Source of the DNA: Daphnia carinata | Taxonomy: Eukaryota; Arthropoda; Branchiopoda; Diplostraca; Daphniidae | Assembly (NCBI RefSeq): GCF_022539665.2 | Contig: NC_081336.1 | Coordinates: 8,904,778 to 8,968,777 of the forward strand | Direction of reading: 5' to 3' | DNA length: 64,000 bases | Shown: piece after piece, positions 14,030 to 23,582 of the stretch | Layout of the letters: each line of letters opens with the position of its first letter | Position numbering within the stretch: the stretch's first letter is position 1 | Position numbers and translations under genes: made by a program | Notes under the pieces: model-generated | What the model was told of the DNA's origin: nothing | The model's input: only the letters and a program-made list of their open reading frames with translations | The model's database searches: none

Positions 14030-14780
14030 AGTAGGTCACATGTTGTGAGGGCTATGCGAATGTTTCATTGTTTCTAAAGAGATAAAAATAAAAAATGGCT
14101 CAGTTGTCATATTTAACCGATTCGTGCCATCCGCTTTCTGAAAGACGTCTGTTGGTAGATTCACGTGTCTCTCAAAGAAGCTCTGCAAGAAGAAAAACAG
14201 TTTGAAATGCAACAAAAGAAACTTTCTCTCGCCACTCATTTTCTCAAAGAGTTTAGCGGTTTGCCACTACTTTCTCACGACTTACGAAAGGTATAGTTCT
14301 CCCCTTTATTTTTTATTGTCCCGCTGTGGAAAACTCGTACTGTAGGGTTTTGCGCAAACGGTGCGGCACGCGCGTTCACCCACCAAATGGGCCCATCTTC
14401 GGTAATGGGAGGAGAAAGTTTTTATTTCCGGTGCCCATAGATTTTTAGTGTTATCTTTGAATTTCTCCTTAAACGAAATTTTATTTTAATCGTTTTATGT
14501 CAATTGAATTGACGTTGTGGGAAAGTAATTGGCCTTATGCATTACGTTATTTGACACATTTCTTTTTTGGACTTGAAATATGACGTTTGAATTTAAACAC
14601 GTTCCCCCCCTTCTAAAATTTGGTAGTTCATTTGAACAATCATCTAAAAAAGTGGGTGAAGATGATGTTTCAAGGAGATGCACACGGTGTGAGAGAATAA
14701 CTTTCCTTTTGAACATGTGAAGAGGCATGTCATTTCTAGGGAGTTTCTTTGTAAAGCTCGTTAATGATAAAGATCTTATT
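14030..14780. repeat. Old non-coding duplication, copy 2
   Basis: Second, shorter and diverged copy of 6836-7830 in the same orientation. The best match is 14233-14333 against 7289-7374, a conserved stretch of about 90 bp, followed by 14604-14740 against 7685-7810. The middle part of copy 1 (about 7375-7684) is shortened or replaced here. Confidence 0.6.
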
Positions 14781-15661
14781 GGCAGGTGAGTTAGTCGTTT
14801 TTTTTCTGACTTGGGTAAAGCAATGTTATTCGAATACAACATTGGTAGAATTTCCTTTTTCGAGATTTACAAATGGCATCTGTCAACGGCTACAATAACA
14901 GAAACATGTGGCAATCGGTTAAACAAACTCAAATGAAACCTGAATTTCCATGAAAATGCGGCGATACTTTGGTACATATCGATGTTTGTTTTTTTCGTAC
15001 AACGTTGCTAAGTGACATAAATTCTGGGAATGAAAAAAAAACCTTGTTGCAGTAGTTCAATTTCGTGTATACAACAGTCGATTATTTATGCAACAAGCAA
15101 AATAATTGACAGCTCAATTTTTGAATTTTCGCGATCCTCTCGTAGACCTTCAATGTTCAAGCCACACCCTCAGCATCTTCCTTTGGCGTGATTTGTGTCA
15201 TCCATCTGTGAAGTCGATGAAAGGGCCTCTATAAAAAAGAAACGCCTTCCAAAGGAAAATGGACAGTGAAAGTGGAAGAATGTTTTCAAAACTTTCTCCG
15301 CTCTCGTTCGCGTATTATACGTGCCGCGTTTGGCATCGTAAATAAATGTTGTGCTCTTTTCACGCAACTAGGAAATTCAGATGGCAAAAAAGGGCCATCA
15401 TGCTGCGAGGGGGGGAAAAAAGAGAGTTTTTCGGGTGTAGGAGGCGGAGCAAAAACTGGTTCTCAAATGGCAGACTGTGAAAGAAATTTCGTACTTGACG
15501 TTAACCGCACGAATCTACAGGTGCTGGCCAGGTAAAAGTTCTCGCCATCGCCAACCAGCAGCTTCAATGGTCCTCAGACCTTCGTCGTGCAAAGTCGTTT
15601 CAAACTTTATTCTAACGTTCTCATCTTTAAAAAAAAAAAGTGTCGCTCTTATTTATTGGGC
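14781..15661. other. Upstream region of the lectin gene
   Basis: No coding signal. AT-rich sequence with a purine-rich segment near 15400-15440. It probably contains the distal promoter of the C-type lectin gene. Confidence 0.4.
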
Positions 15662-15668
15662 TATAAAA
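15662..15668 (+). promoter_or_regulatory. Probable TATA box of the C-type lectin gene
   Basis: TATAAAA lies 93 bases upstream of the lectin start codon, which would put transcription initiation near 15690-15700 and leave a 5' UTR of about 60 bases. A TATA promoter is common for inducible or tissue-specific arthropod genes. Confidence 0.5.
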
Positions 15669-15754
15669 CGTGTGAACGAATTTTTGGATAACTCGCTTTT
15701 GTTTCCCAATTGATTTTGTTGTGATATCGTGAAAAAACGGGTGGATAAATCGTC

Positions 15755-16819
15755 ATGCTGAAATTATTCATTGTGTGTTTAGCTCTCGCTTCTCTCGGCT
15801 ATTCGGCGCCTAGGGATGAGAGTAAGTTTTCTCTTCCGATAGATTTTTGCGTTTCCCGCGTGAGTAACAGGGTCAGTGGGTTAGTGGATTGTCTAATAAG
15901 AGATTTCACCCATTTTTTTTTCCTTCTCTTTCTATCGGTGTTGATTGACAGATGTGCTCACCTTCATTCTTAAAAAATGCCTTTTTTTTCTAAAAAATTA
16001 GAATGTTTGAATTGCGTGGAAGAGCCGTCAAAGAGCAGTTTCCTGACGGCCCACTGGACGATGCCTCTGAGTAAGCTGGGCGAGAGAAGATACTACCTTG
16101 GCACGTTTTTCAAGGTAAGTATTGATGCATTCGAAAAGTTTGCAATAAAAAGGTGATGATTTCATTCCTTTCTAAACGTGACGTGTAAATTGACGTGATG
16201 GGTTGTTACTTTTCCTTTTGTCTTCGTACAGGCCAATTGGTACAAGTCAGCCAAATTCTGCAATTACCACGGAATGCAGTTGGCCAGCATTGAAAGCCAA
16301 CTCGAAAATGATCAACTAGAGAAGCACATCAAAGAATTCGGTAGATGTTTTCTTTGTGATTGAAGTACCACCGCGAGTTTTACACACATTTTCTCAATCT
16401 ACAAAGGTTTCGGAAACGAACACTTTTGGACGGCCGGGACCGACCAAGGCGAAGAAGGCAGCTTCTTCTGGATGTCGACTGGACGGCCGGTCACTTTTAC
16501 CAATTGGAACGCTGGAGAACCGGTAAAAACAGCGTTCGTCTAGCAATTGCCTTTGTAAAAGGGCAAGACATCAAAAATCTCTCTACTGTCGCGTTTATTT
16601 TTTCAAGGCTACACATTCCCAGTCATAAACAAAACAACTTTCCAATTGTTTTATTATTCAAAAACAACCATTTTTCTTTTTTTGTAGAACAATTTCCGCT
16701 ACGAAAATGGCGAAGAGGAACATTGTCTGGAACTGTGGAACCGCGACGGCAAGGGCATGAAATGGAACGACAGCCCGTGCTCCTTCGAAACCTATTTCGT
16801 CTGCGAAGCACCGATGTAG
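15755..16819 (+). CDS. Secreted C-type lectin with EPN and WND motifs (five exons)
   Basis: Exons 15755-15821, 16002-16114, 16232-16340, 16407-16522 and 16688-16819 splice with GT-AG borders into 178 residues with no frame conflict. Residues 1-18 are a signal peptide. A CxxC pair (C24, C27) precedes a C-type lectin-like domain with WYKSAKFC (C70), a WxAGTD segment, then EPN (134-136), WND (161-163) and the paired cysteines C148, C166 and C174. EPN is the mannose-type selectivity motif and WND supplies Ca2+ ligands, so Ca2+-dependent binding of mannose- or glucosamine-type sugars is expected. The protein is one CRD with no transmembrane helix, so a soluble haemolymph or mucosal pattern-recognition role is likely. 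The intron between exons 4 and 5 falls inside EPN, between P and N. The gene converges with the GPCR gene; an ATTAAA near 17109 could end its transcript. Confidence 0.9.
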
Positions 16820-17426
16820 TGATGCAAAAGAAATCAGACAACTTGTGGATCTTTGCCTGATGTCAACTACTAAGCTCAATTCAGAGCGGGACTCGTACAC
16901 ACTCGCAGCGTGAATGGATTTTTTATCATTACTCTGCCCCCCCCCCCTTTGTGTTTCATTATTCATCGTGTTAAACACTTCATCAACAAACAACTGTGTA
17001 GATTGAACAGATCGAAAGTTACCTCCATTTTATTTCATTTTTTCTCGTGAGTTTCAAATTTTTTTTTAAAGAAAAAATAACATATTGTTTTTTGACATCT
17101 GAAATGGTTATTAAACAAGAGTTATTACAATTTTTTCGCACGGATACGTCGTAAAAATAGAAGCGTCTCCAGCGGTTATTTGACACACATTTCCTTTTTA
17201 TGGTTTTATTTTTTTTTTTTTTATTAGATTGTCCGTGATTGGAGAGAAAGGCAACAATGCTTCACGGTCACCAATAGCCATCTTTGTCTTCAAAATTTAA
17301 CCGGAGGAACAACTTGATTGCAAGCGTAACACACACAACAATTTGTTAAGAAGCATTGCGGGACACCAGATGGCGTTGATTGAAAAATTCAAATTCTACT
17401 AAAAAATTTGAAAAAAAGAGAAATTT
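16820..17426. other. 3' region between convergent genes
   Basis: Spacer between the lectin stop codon (+) and the GPCR stop codon (-). It holds a C10 tract near 16938, ATTAAA near 17109 for the lectin and TTTATT at 17205-17210, which is AATAAA on the minus strand and suits the GPCR transcript. Confidence 0.45.
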
Positions 17427-18662
17427 TTAAACGTACGAAATAGCATCGGCCAAGGTGAGCTGGGCTTGAATGGTCGTATTGTTGTTGGCCGTCGTATTGG
17501 TGTTGGAGGCCGTTTTCGTGTAGCGTACGAGCTGCGGGAACAGTCGGACGAGTTCTGATCGCAGATTGTGATTCAGCCAACCGTAGAAAACCGGATTGAG
17601 ACACGCTGAACTCATGCCGGCCAAGTGGCAGACGGCGTAGACAGTCAATTTCAATTGCTGGTCATCGGACAGAACGAAGAAAAAAGCGTCCAGGATGTTA
17701 AACAAATTTAGCGGGATCCAGCACAGGGCGAACGTCAAAGCGATGGCCGAGAGTAAGTGATGCGTTTTAGGTCTGTGCGCTCCCGCACGACGACTGGTAC
17801 CTTGAAATCTGCGTCGAAGACGGGCGCAAATGGACGCGTGAGCGAACACGATGATGAATGGCCGGAATGAGGAACTGGAACAACGTGCTGGCCAGTGAGT
17901 AAATCAGAGCGGCCGGCGATGAATCGGGCCATTCTTCGACGCAGAACTCGATGGAAGGGATGCCCAGCAATTCCTCATTTAAAGGCAAGTGCTTCAACGA
18001 GCGGAAGAGAAAGAGGGGACAGGCCAAGAGTAGACTTCCTGTCCAGATGCCCAGCAGGAGACACGAAACAGTCCAGTATCCAATGGGACCTTCTCTGCGG
18101 ACGGGAAACACGATCAGATGGTAGCGATCCATGGCGATGCTGGCGATCGTCAACGTCGAACAGTAGACCGAAACGCCTTCCATCGAGCCGGCCAACTTGC
18201 AAAGCAACGGATAATTTCCCAGCGGCCAACTGAAGCAGACCAACTCCATGAACGTCAGAGGCATCGTCACCAGACACAGCAACAAATCCGAAACGGACAA
18301 ATTAATCATCAACAGGTGACGCAACTGGTGCCTATGCAAAGAAAAACCAGCCCAATGTTCAAATTGATTAATGTCCCGGTGTGTCACAGAAAAAAGGGGA
18401 GGATTATCAGAACTCACCTGGAACGTTGGCGCAGTACCAATGTGATAATTAAGCCATTGGCCAGCACGCCGAACATGATCATAATGGCGTACGCGAATAA
18501 AAGCGGATAGAAAACGGAATCGGGTAGCCTTCGATTATTTTGAAGTCGAGATAACCACTCCATCATTTCCAGGTCGATTCGCGCTTCTGGTGTTGGAAAA
18601 TGATCATTTTGGGTTATGTTATTATTGTAATTATCCGTTTGGTCACAATCCTCAGGTTCCAT
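17427..18662 (-). CDS. Rhodopsin-family GPCR, neuropeptide F/Y receptor-like, with one frameshift
   Basis: Exon 1 runs from ATG 18662 to 18418 and exon 2 from 18331 to 17427; the junction splices in phase 2. An N-glycosylation site (NIT) precedes TM1. Class A landmarks are present: NLSVSD in TM2, the C of LCKLAG before TM3, DRY followed by HLIVFP, FCVEEWP in extracellular loop 2, WIPLNLFN in TM6 and NPVFY in TM7, then a GWLNHN segment. The TM3, ECL2, TM6 and TM7 sequences match the invertebrate NPF and vertebrate NPY receptor pattern, so a peptide ligand ending in RF- or RY-amide and Gi-type coupling are expected. In TM5, at about 17850-17857, the frame changes by one base: the upstream frame ends after FLIPAI, and the downstream frame resumes with the expected IVFAHA-type helix. 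It is either an assembly indel or a recent inactivation. An acceptor-like site near 18722 leaves room for a further 5' exon. Confidence 0.8.
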
Positions 18663-19707
18663 TTTTTTAATGGCGGAGAAACTGGAGAGACACTGGTCAG
18701 AGTTATCCAAGCCCTTGAACTGAGGAGAGCGTTTGTTTGGCGACTGGAGCTCATCCAGATGCCATCCGCATCTTTTATCCGGCAGGGAAATATTCGTAGC
18801 AGTGGATAGCGCATGCGCATAACGTCCATCATCTTCTTAAAGGAATAAGACGATTATTTTTCTTCGTCTTGTCGGCCAATCTGATTAATTTAAACCTGAT
18901 TTTGATGTGATTACCTGTCATGGCCTCGAGGCAGTCGGTGGGTGAAAGTTAAATATCGACTAGCATATCGACATCCTCGCGGAATTGCGTAACGTTGCAT
19001 CTAAAGGGAAAATAAATCTTATTATTATTCGTACTTTCTTTTATACGTACGGTGGACTCGTATATGTGCGTCAGGTGGATGTGTAACTGTAGCTTTCTTT
19101 TACGTGTTCAATACAACGTTGCTGACGTGGTTGTAAAGAGGAGTCCATTGATTGGGATTGTGTGTTGAAAGGTTGTGCAGATACTCGACATAAAAAAAAT
19201 GATGGACAGCACGATTACGTAGTTTGACGTTTTTGTGCCGGCTGTCGTCTTTTGACAAAAGAAACGAATGACATTGGGATACACAATAATACAATTCGAT
19301 CGATATTTAATCTCGATTGTACCCTAAGTCCATTGGACTGAAAGCTTCTCTTACTGTTCTCCGCAATCTGTTTGATGAAATTCAATCTCTGGTGTTGGTC
19401 TCGGCGGTTCTGAGAAGATTAAAAGGAAGAAAAATGGGGAAACCAGACCAGCTGTTCGACCGACACTAGAATTAAGCCCCATTGCCGCCATTTCGATTCA
19501 ACTCATAAAGTTTCAGGAACGTTGCCAATGACAAAAAATTGTGTGTGAATATTGAAAAACATTTTTGTTTGATTATTTAAGACTTTATGCATAAGAAAAA
19601 TAATGCTTAATTTTTTAAAATGAACTTGTGAAGTAAAATAATATAAAATAAATTTTAACATTTTGAAATTATATTTTTGAGAAAACTTGTGGCAACGTTG
19701 AATGATG
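18663..19707. other. Intergenic between GPCR and snoRNA host gene
   Basis: Probably holds the 5' UTR and promoter of the GPCR (transcribed leftwards) and upstream sequence of the snoRNA host (rightwards). No coding exon recognised. Confidence 0.4.
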
Positions 19708-19716
19708 TATATAAAG
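19708..19716 (+). promoter_or_regulatory. TATA box of the snoRNA host gene
   Basis: TATATAAAG is followed about 75 bases later by the first splice donor of the host transcript (19791/19792, C then GTAAGT). Initiation would fall near 19740-19750. This is inferred from position and consensus only. Confidence 0.5.
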
Positions 19717-20116
19717 CAATCCGTCATGACGTACACCAAGCATTCCAGCATGGCTTCTCCATTACTGCAGTACGTCTGTACTATCATTTTCGTAAGTAAA
19801 ATTTTATCCGTTTAAATCTCTATGTGAATATTGTAATCTCGTGTTCTTGGAAATCTTTTTTGTGCTAAATTCACGTTTTGTAACATGACAAATTCCAGAA
19901 ATTGGTTTTGAAGTATATCTAGTGTTTGTAGTTTAGTGTAAGTGTTGAGTTAAAAGTCACGTGGAGTCGCCATGAAAAGATTTCAAAAAATTCTATTTTT
20001 CCTCGTGGAATACAGTTTGATTTGTTTTCGTTTCAGGTCCATTGCAATGCGTTGAAGGACTAACGTAGTTGACTTTTTAAAAAGGTGAGCTAATGTTCTT
20101 TATTGTGTAAAGATTC

Positions 20117-20199
20117 CTAAATGATGAGTACTCTAGTCTCGTTCGTCTGAATTTGGCTAGACCAATTTTTGAATTCAAAATGGGTTTCTACTGAGACAT
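20117..20199 (+). ncRNA. Box C/D snoRNA, 18S guide, copy 1
   Basis: Box C ATGATGA at 20121-20127, box D' CTGA at 20147-20150 and box D CTGA at 20191-20194. The 12 bases just before D' (20135-20146) are complementary to ACGAACGAGACT, a segment of 18S rRNA conserved across eukaryotes (recalled, not aligned). By the D+5 rule the target would be the second A of the GAAC step. The element lies in an intron of the host gene and has a near copy at 20628-20708. Confidence 0.8.
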
Positions 20200-20324
20200 T
20201 AGAAATTTTACACACTTAATTTTTGTGTTACTGGGTGTTAAATGGTTTTTTTTTTCTTGCAGGGGAGCTTCTGTTTCTTCGCTGCCCTAGGAGTGTTCAG
20301 GTGTGTTACATTAGCAACATACAT

Positions 20325-20406
20325 GAGAGCAATGATGTTTATTGACAAGCATATGACAGATAAACCCTAAAGGTTATGAAGTCAACTTTACTTTCACTGA
20401 GCTCTC
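20325..20406 (+). ncRNA. Box C/D snoRNA with perfect terminal stem, copy 1
   Basis: The terminal stem is exact: GAGAGC at 20325-20330 pairs with GCTCTC at 20401-20406. Box C is ATGATGT (20332-20338), a C'-like TATGAAG lies near 20375, and box D CTGA is at 20397-20400. The bases before D include CAACTTTACTTTCA as the guide; I could not place its rRNA target from memory. A near copy with the same stem is at 20832-20913. Confidence 0.8.
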
Positions 20407-20627
20407 TGTTTGTGGTATAGAATTTGTTTTTCAGCCTACTAATGTTTGTTACATAGGGGTTTCGTGTGATGTTTGGCATTGGGTGTGGAGTTTGCTGCTC
20501 CATCTGTTAAGTGATCCCGTCATGGTTTTCCTGTTGGGTGTATTCACTTGTGGGATAATTTTTGCAGGTTGGTATTGTGCTTTGTTTCTATGAATGGAAA
20601 ATTAGCGACATCACTTGTCCTACATGT

Positions 20628-20708
20628 TTAAGTGATGAGTACTCGAGTCTCGTTCGTCTGAATTTGGTTTGACCAAATTTGTTTGTAAATTGAGTTTCGA
20701 CTGAAACT
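20628..20708 (+). ncRNA. Box C/D snoRNA, 18S guide, copy 2
   Basis: Box C GTGATGA (20632-20638), D' CTGA (20658-20661) and D CTGA (20701-20704), with a short GTTT/AAAC terminal stem. The guide at 20645-20657 gives 13 bases complementary to ACGAACGAGACTC in 18S rRNA, one base longer than copy 1. The D-side region has diverged from copy 1 while the D' guide is kept, which argues for selection on the 18S target. Confidence 0.8.
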
Positions 20709-20831
20709 TTGCATCGGCCGATTCTATTTTTTGTATTGGTTGTGAGTTTAACTTAAATTTTTGTTTATAGGGAATGCTTGGTTTGAGTCCAATGGACTAT
20801 GCTGAGGTAAGATTGGTTTTCTGTTGGAACG

Positions 20832-20913
20832 GAGAGCGATGATGTTTATTGACAAGCATATGACAGATAAACCTTACAGGTTATGAAGTCACCTTTAATT
20901 TCACTGAGCTCTC
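20832..20913 (+). ncRNA. Box C/D snoRNA with perfect terminal stem, copy 2
   Basis: GAGAGC (20832-20837) pairs with GCTCTC (20908-20913) around box C ATGATGT (20839-20845) and box D CTGA (20904-20907). It is a close copy of 20325-20406 about 507 bases downstream, with a few substitutions in the guide (ACCTTTAATTTCA here, against AACTTTACTTTCA). Confidence 0.8.
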
Positions 20914-21054
20914 TGGTTTCAAGCTTTTATTTTTTTTTTGTTGTATGTTTTTTTGATGGTTTCTTTTTTAGGTGGGCTCCTGTACCTTGGGTTTGCTGAT
21001 ATTGGCCGGTGGTGCTTTCGATTGAGGTGGGTAGTGTCGCATTTATTCGATGTT

Positions 21055-21140
21055 ATTTAGTATGATGGAAAATTTATCCACACTGAGGTTCAATGACGAA
21101 CATCAATTTCATCCTTACCTACATTCTCTGATGTTGCATT
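21055..21140 (+). ncRNA. Box C/D snoRNA with shared TTACCTACATTCT guide, copy 1
   Basis: Box C ATGATGG (21062-21068), D' CTGA (21083-21086), C' ATGACGA (21093-21099) and D CTGA (21128-21131) appear in the right order and spacing. The D guide TTACCTACATTCT is repeated exactly before the D box of the element at 22438-22530. I could not assign the rRNA target. Confidence 0.72.
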
Positions 21141-21936
21141 GTAGTACTTTGTTTTATTGGCTGGGATTTTTGGTTAAACTTTGATTTTTTGTTGCAGGAA
21201 TGTTGTGGCTATCTTACAAGTTTCAGCAGTTGGAAAATGTAAGTGCGATAAATTATTTTTAATTGTTTCACTTCTGTGATGATTTGTTATCCCTGGCATA
21301 CAAAACCTTGGTGATAATTTAACAATGGTAACTTAAATTCTTTCTGAAGATTTATTTAACGTTTTCTTTATTATTTGGTTTATTGTTTTCTTACAAATTT
21401 CATTAATTTGGTTTACAGTGACTGTTGCTGATTTCTGGACAGCTTTTGGCGTACAATGGCGGTTGGTGGAATGATTCTTCGAGTGGAAGCGAGAATCCAA
21501 GGTACTGAAATATTTAGTCACAAACTTTAGGCCCGGTTGTTAAGTGTTCATCCTTTGGTAATTGGGGGTGGGCTAGTACTGGTAGCCGGGGATATTGCAA
21601 GGCATCGTACAAAGCGACCGTTGATTTTTTTTTTTTCGATCGGTAAGACGCTGGCGACATTCCCGACAATTTGGTTACTATCTGCATTAGTTTTCTAGGT
21701 GCATTTTTTGGCAGTTTTTAATGTTTTACTCTAGTTACAGTTCGGTGTGTTGGTGATTGGACTTCCCTCCAGCTGAAATGCTGCTTGCAGCTGTAGCTTG
21801 GAATACTGGGACGTTTTGGCCGGCAAAGCTTGGAGGTGATTATTAGCAAATTCATGTGTTTATATCCCGATCGCCACGCGTCCATTCCTTTATATGGGGA
21901 TAGGAGGTGTCAAAATAATTGGCCGGGAAAATTAAA

Positions 21937-21995
21937 GTCACGTAGGAAGCAATCGTTGTTTGTCTAATCATGATTGTGCCTTTACGGGGACGACA
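21937..21995 (+). ncRNA. Possible H/ACA-type hairpin
   Basis: A long imperfect hairpin: GTC/GAC, CGTA/TACG, GG/CC and CAATC/GATTG pair in order between 21937 and 21991. An ACA follows two bases after the stem (21993-21995). A shorter upstream hairpin (TATCCC near 21863 with GGGATA near 21897) and an A-rich hinge near 21911-21916 could complete a two-hairpin H/ACA snoRNA. The pseudouridylation pocket is not verified. Confidence 0.35.
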
Positions 21996-22239
21996 ATTAA
22001 CCATAATCTTCCGTTTTTCACGGTATTTTCCAATTAGTTTTCGTTGTTTAATTGCTTTATTTCATTTGTTTAGGGGTGAAGTGGGGCTTCAATCGTTTGT
22101 GAGAATTGCGGCTGTCGGAGAGCTCCAGTGATGGTGGATGTCGCATCGGTTCTGGACATTGTCGATGACCGTGCAGCACGTTGGTGTCGTAGACACATTG
22201 ATATTAGGTGGTTTGAGTTTTGTTTTTATGGTATTGCAT

Positions 22240-22330
22240 TCTCTTGATGATAGCTTTCTATTGACGCATCCATTATACGCGATGGCTCTGCAACAAAATT
22301 GTGAAACCTCTTGCCCTCACTGATCTCTTA
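22240..22330 (+). ncRNA. Box C/D snoRNA, 18S guide (GAGGGCAAG segment)
   Basis: Box C TTGATGA (22244-22250, first base off consensus) and box D CTGA (22320-22323). The guide CTTGCCCTC at 22310-22318 is complementary to GAGGGCAAG, which lies just before the universally conserved GTGCCAGC loop of 18S rRNA (from memory). One unpaired base separates guide and box; the D+5 rule points to a G in the GGG run. The terminal stem is weak. Confidence 0.62.
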
Positions 22331-22437
22331 GCAGAATTTGAAATTTGAATGTTGTGCTCTTGGAATAATTTGGATGTTTCTCTTAGGTGCTGTGCAAGAA
22401 TCAGACATTGTATTCGATGTTCGTTAGGTAATTATTT

Positions 22438-22530
22438 ATTTATGATGGCAGAATTTATTGAAAATGATGTAATAACTTGTAAACAGAGTGTTAGTGATGT
22501 TACTTATTCTTACCTACATTCTCTGAGGCA
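22438..22530 (+). ncRNA. Box C/D snoRNA with shared TTACCTACATTCT guide, copy 2
   Basis: Box C ATGATGG (22442-22448) and D CTGA (22523-22526), preceded by the same TTACCTACATTCT guide as the element at 21055-21140. Internal sequence has diverged and the D'/C' boxes are not clear, so this copy may guide with its D box only. Confidence 0.6.
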
Positions 22531-22675
22531 ATGTTGATGCTATGTGTGGGATTGTTGTGGGATTATAATAATTCAAGATTTTATTATTCAGATATAACCT
22601 GGAATTGCAAGGGCTGGCCTTCAATTAGGAGATTCGTAGGTAATTAGTTTTATTTCTTTCGGTGGTCTGTTTTAC

Positions 22676-22735
22676 GGATGATTTGACATATACCGCCCCA
22701 GGCTGAATAATAGTGTTGATTGGTTTTCCTCATGA
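22676..22735 (+). ncRNA. Candidate C/D snoRNA with a 28S-complementary guide
   Basis: The 11 bases TACCGCCCCAG at 22691-22701 lie one base before CTGA (22703-22706). They are complementary to CTGGGGCGGTA, a highly conserved segment of the 28S peptidyl-transferase region (recalled). Box C is weak (GATGATTT at 22677-22684), and a final D box is unclear (ATGA at 22732-22735 at best). Guide complementarity is the main evidence. Confidence 0.5.
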
Positions 22736-22910
22736 CGTTTCGTTAGCTTTTAATGTGATATTATGCATAGTGCAGTTTCTTTAATTGTTTTCATTTGCAT
22801 CCATAGGCATTCGTGAGCCGTCCGATTTTCTTCACGACCGGTTCTACCATTCCTTCAGCAATCGTCGGAGAAATTTCAATGTTGTGCAAGTTTCAACTTT
22901 TGCATTGAAA

Positions 22911-23582
22911 TGTTGAATACAAAAAGTTCCACAAAGTTTTCCATTGCACTTAACGAATCGATTGCTGTTGCACTCCAATGGTCGCATTGGACTTCCCAAT
23001 TATAATTGGTCGTTAATTGGGGTCTTGTGCTTTCCTAGTGAGCAAGCAAAACGATTGCTCATTAGTAAGCAGTGCTGACTACGTAAGTGCAACTTTCCGA
23101 TATACGGCTACGCATACAAAAATTACCCTACATTTCCGACTATTGCATTTTGTGTTTTGAAATCCAACAGTCCCATTGCGTCTCATCAATAATGCTGTAA
23201 GCGAATTATTTTACTCAGATGGCATTAACAAACTGATCAAAGCTATGTAGGACAGCAAAATTAACATTCAAGTCGGACATTGTGGATGCGTGTGTTGCCT
23301 GTTTAATACAATCCTTGACTTGTCAATAGTGTGCAACTAGTGCGAACGAAGAAGCGTGACAGGTCACTGGATGTCGCTAGTAGTCTTCCCCTTTTTTGCT
23401 CCTACTTTGTTGGGGGAGTAAAGAAGGGGGAGGGGACGCTTAGTAGACGTGAGTTTCTTGCCGTTAAATCCTCAGTCTGAACCTTCGGCTCTTGGTGAGC
23501 ACGGAAGAGTTTTGTTGTCTCTTTCATCCGGTGTTTTAAGTCGATGAAGACAAAACGTAATCGACATTTGTAATTAAGAAAA
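22911..23582. other. Intergenic before the RGK GTPase gene
   Basis: No gene recognised. It probably contains the 3' end of the snoRNA host transcript and the promoter and 5' UTR of the downstream GTPase gene. Confidence 0.4.

Larger units (their letters stand above)
19740..22910 (+). ncRNA. Multi-intron snoRNA host gene (UHG/GAS5-like)
   Basis: A chain of short exons (probable ones near 19740-19791, 20038-20083, 20263-20298, 20769-20806, 20973-21027, 21418-21501, 21775-21835, 22075-22207 and 22806-22910) is bounded by good GT-AG sites. They have no shared open frame, so the spliced product looks non-coding. Nearly every intron carries a box C/D snoRNA-like element, and one carries a hairpin ending in ACA. 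That is the architecture of animal snoRNA host genes such as UHG and GAS5, where exons are disposable and introns release guide RNAs for rRNA 2'-O-methylation. Two rRNA-complementary guides, one of them in duplicate, and perfect terminal stems in another pair support the call. Exact exon borders, the number of introns and the 3' end are uncertain. The sequence does not tell me which named host gene this is. Confidence 0.72.

Noticed and set aside
17895-18510. Plus-strand ORFs of 112 and 130 codons opposite the GPCR
   Set aside because: Antisense shadows of the receptor exons; no motif or splice support.
21521-21660. A further H/ACA snoRNA in the intron after 21501
   Set aside because: There is a GC-rich patch with an ACA, but I could not draw two consistent hairpins with a hinge.
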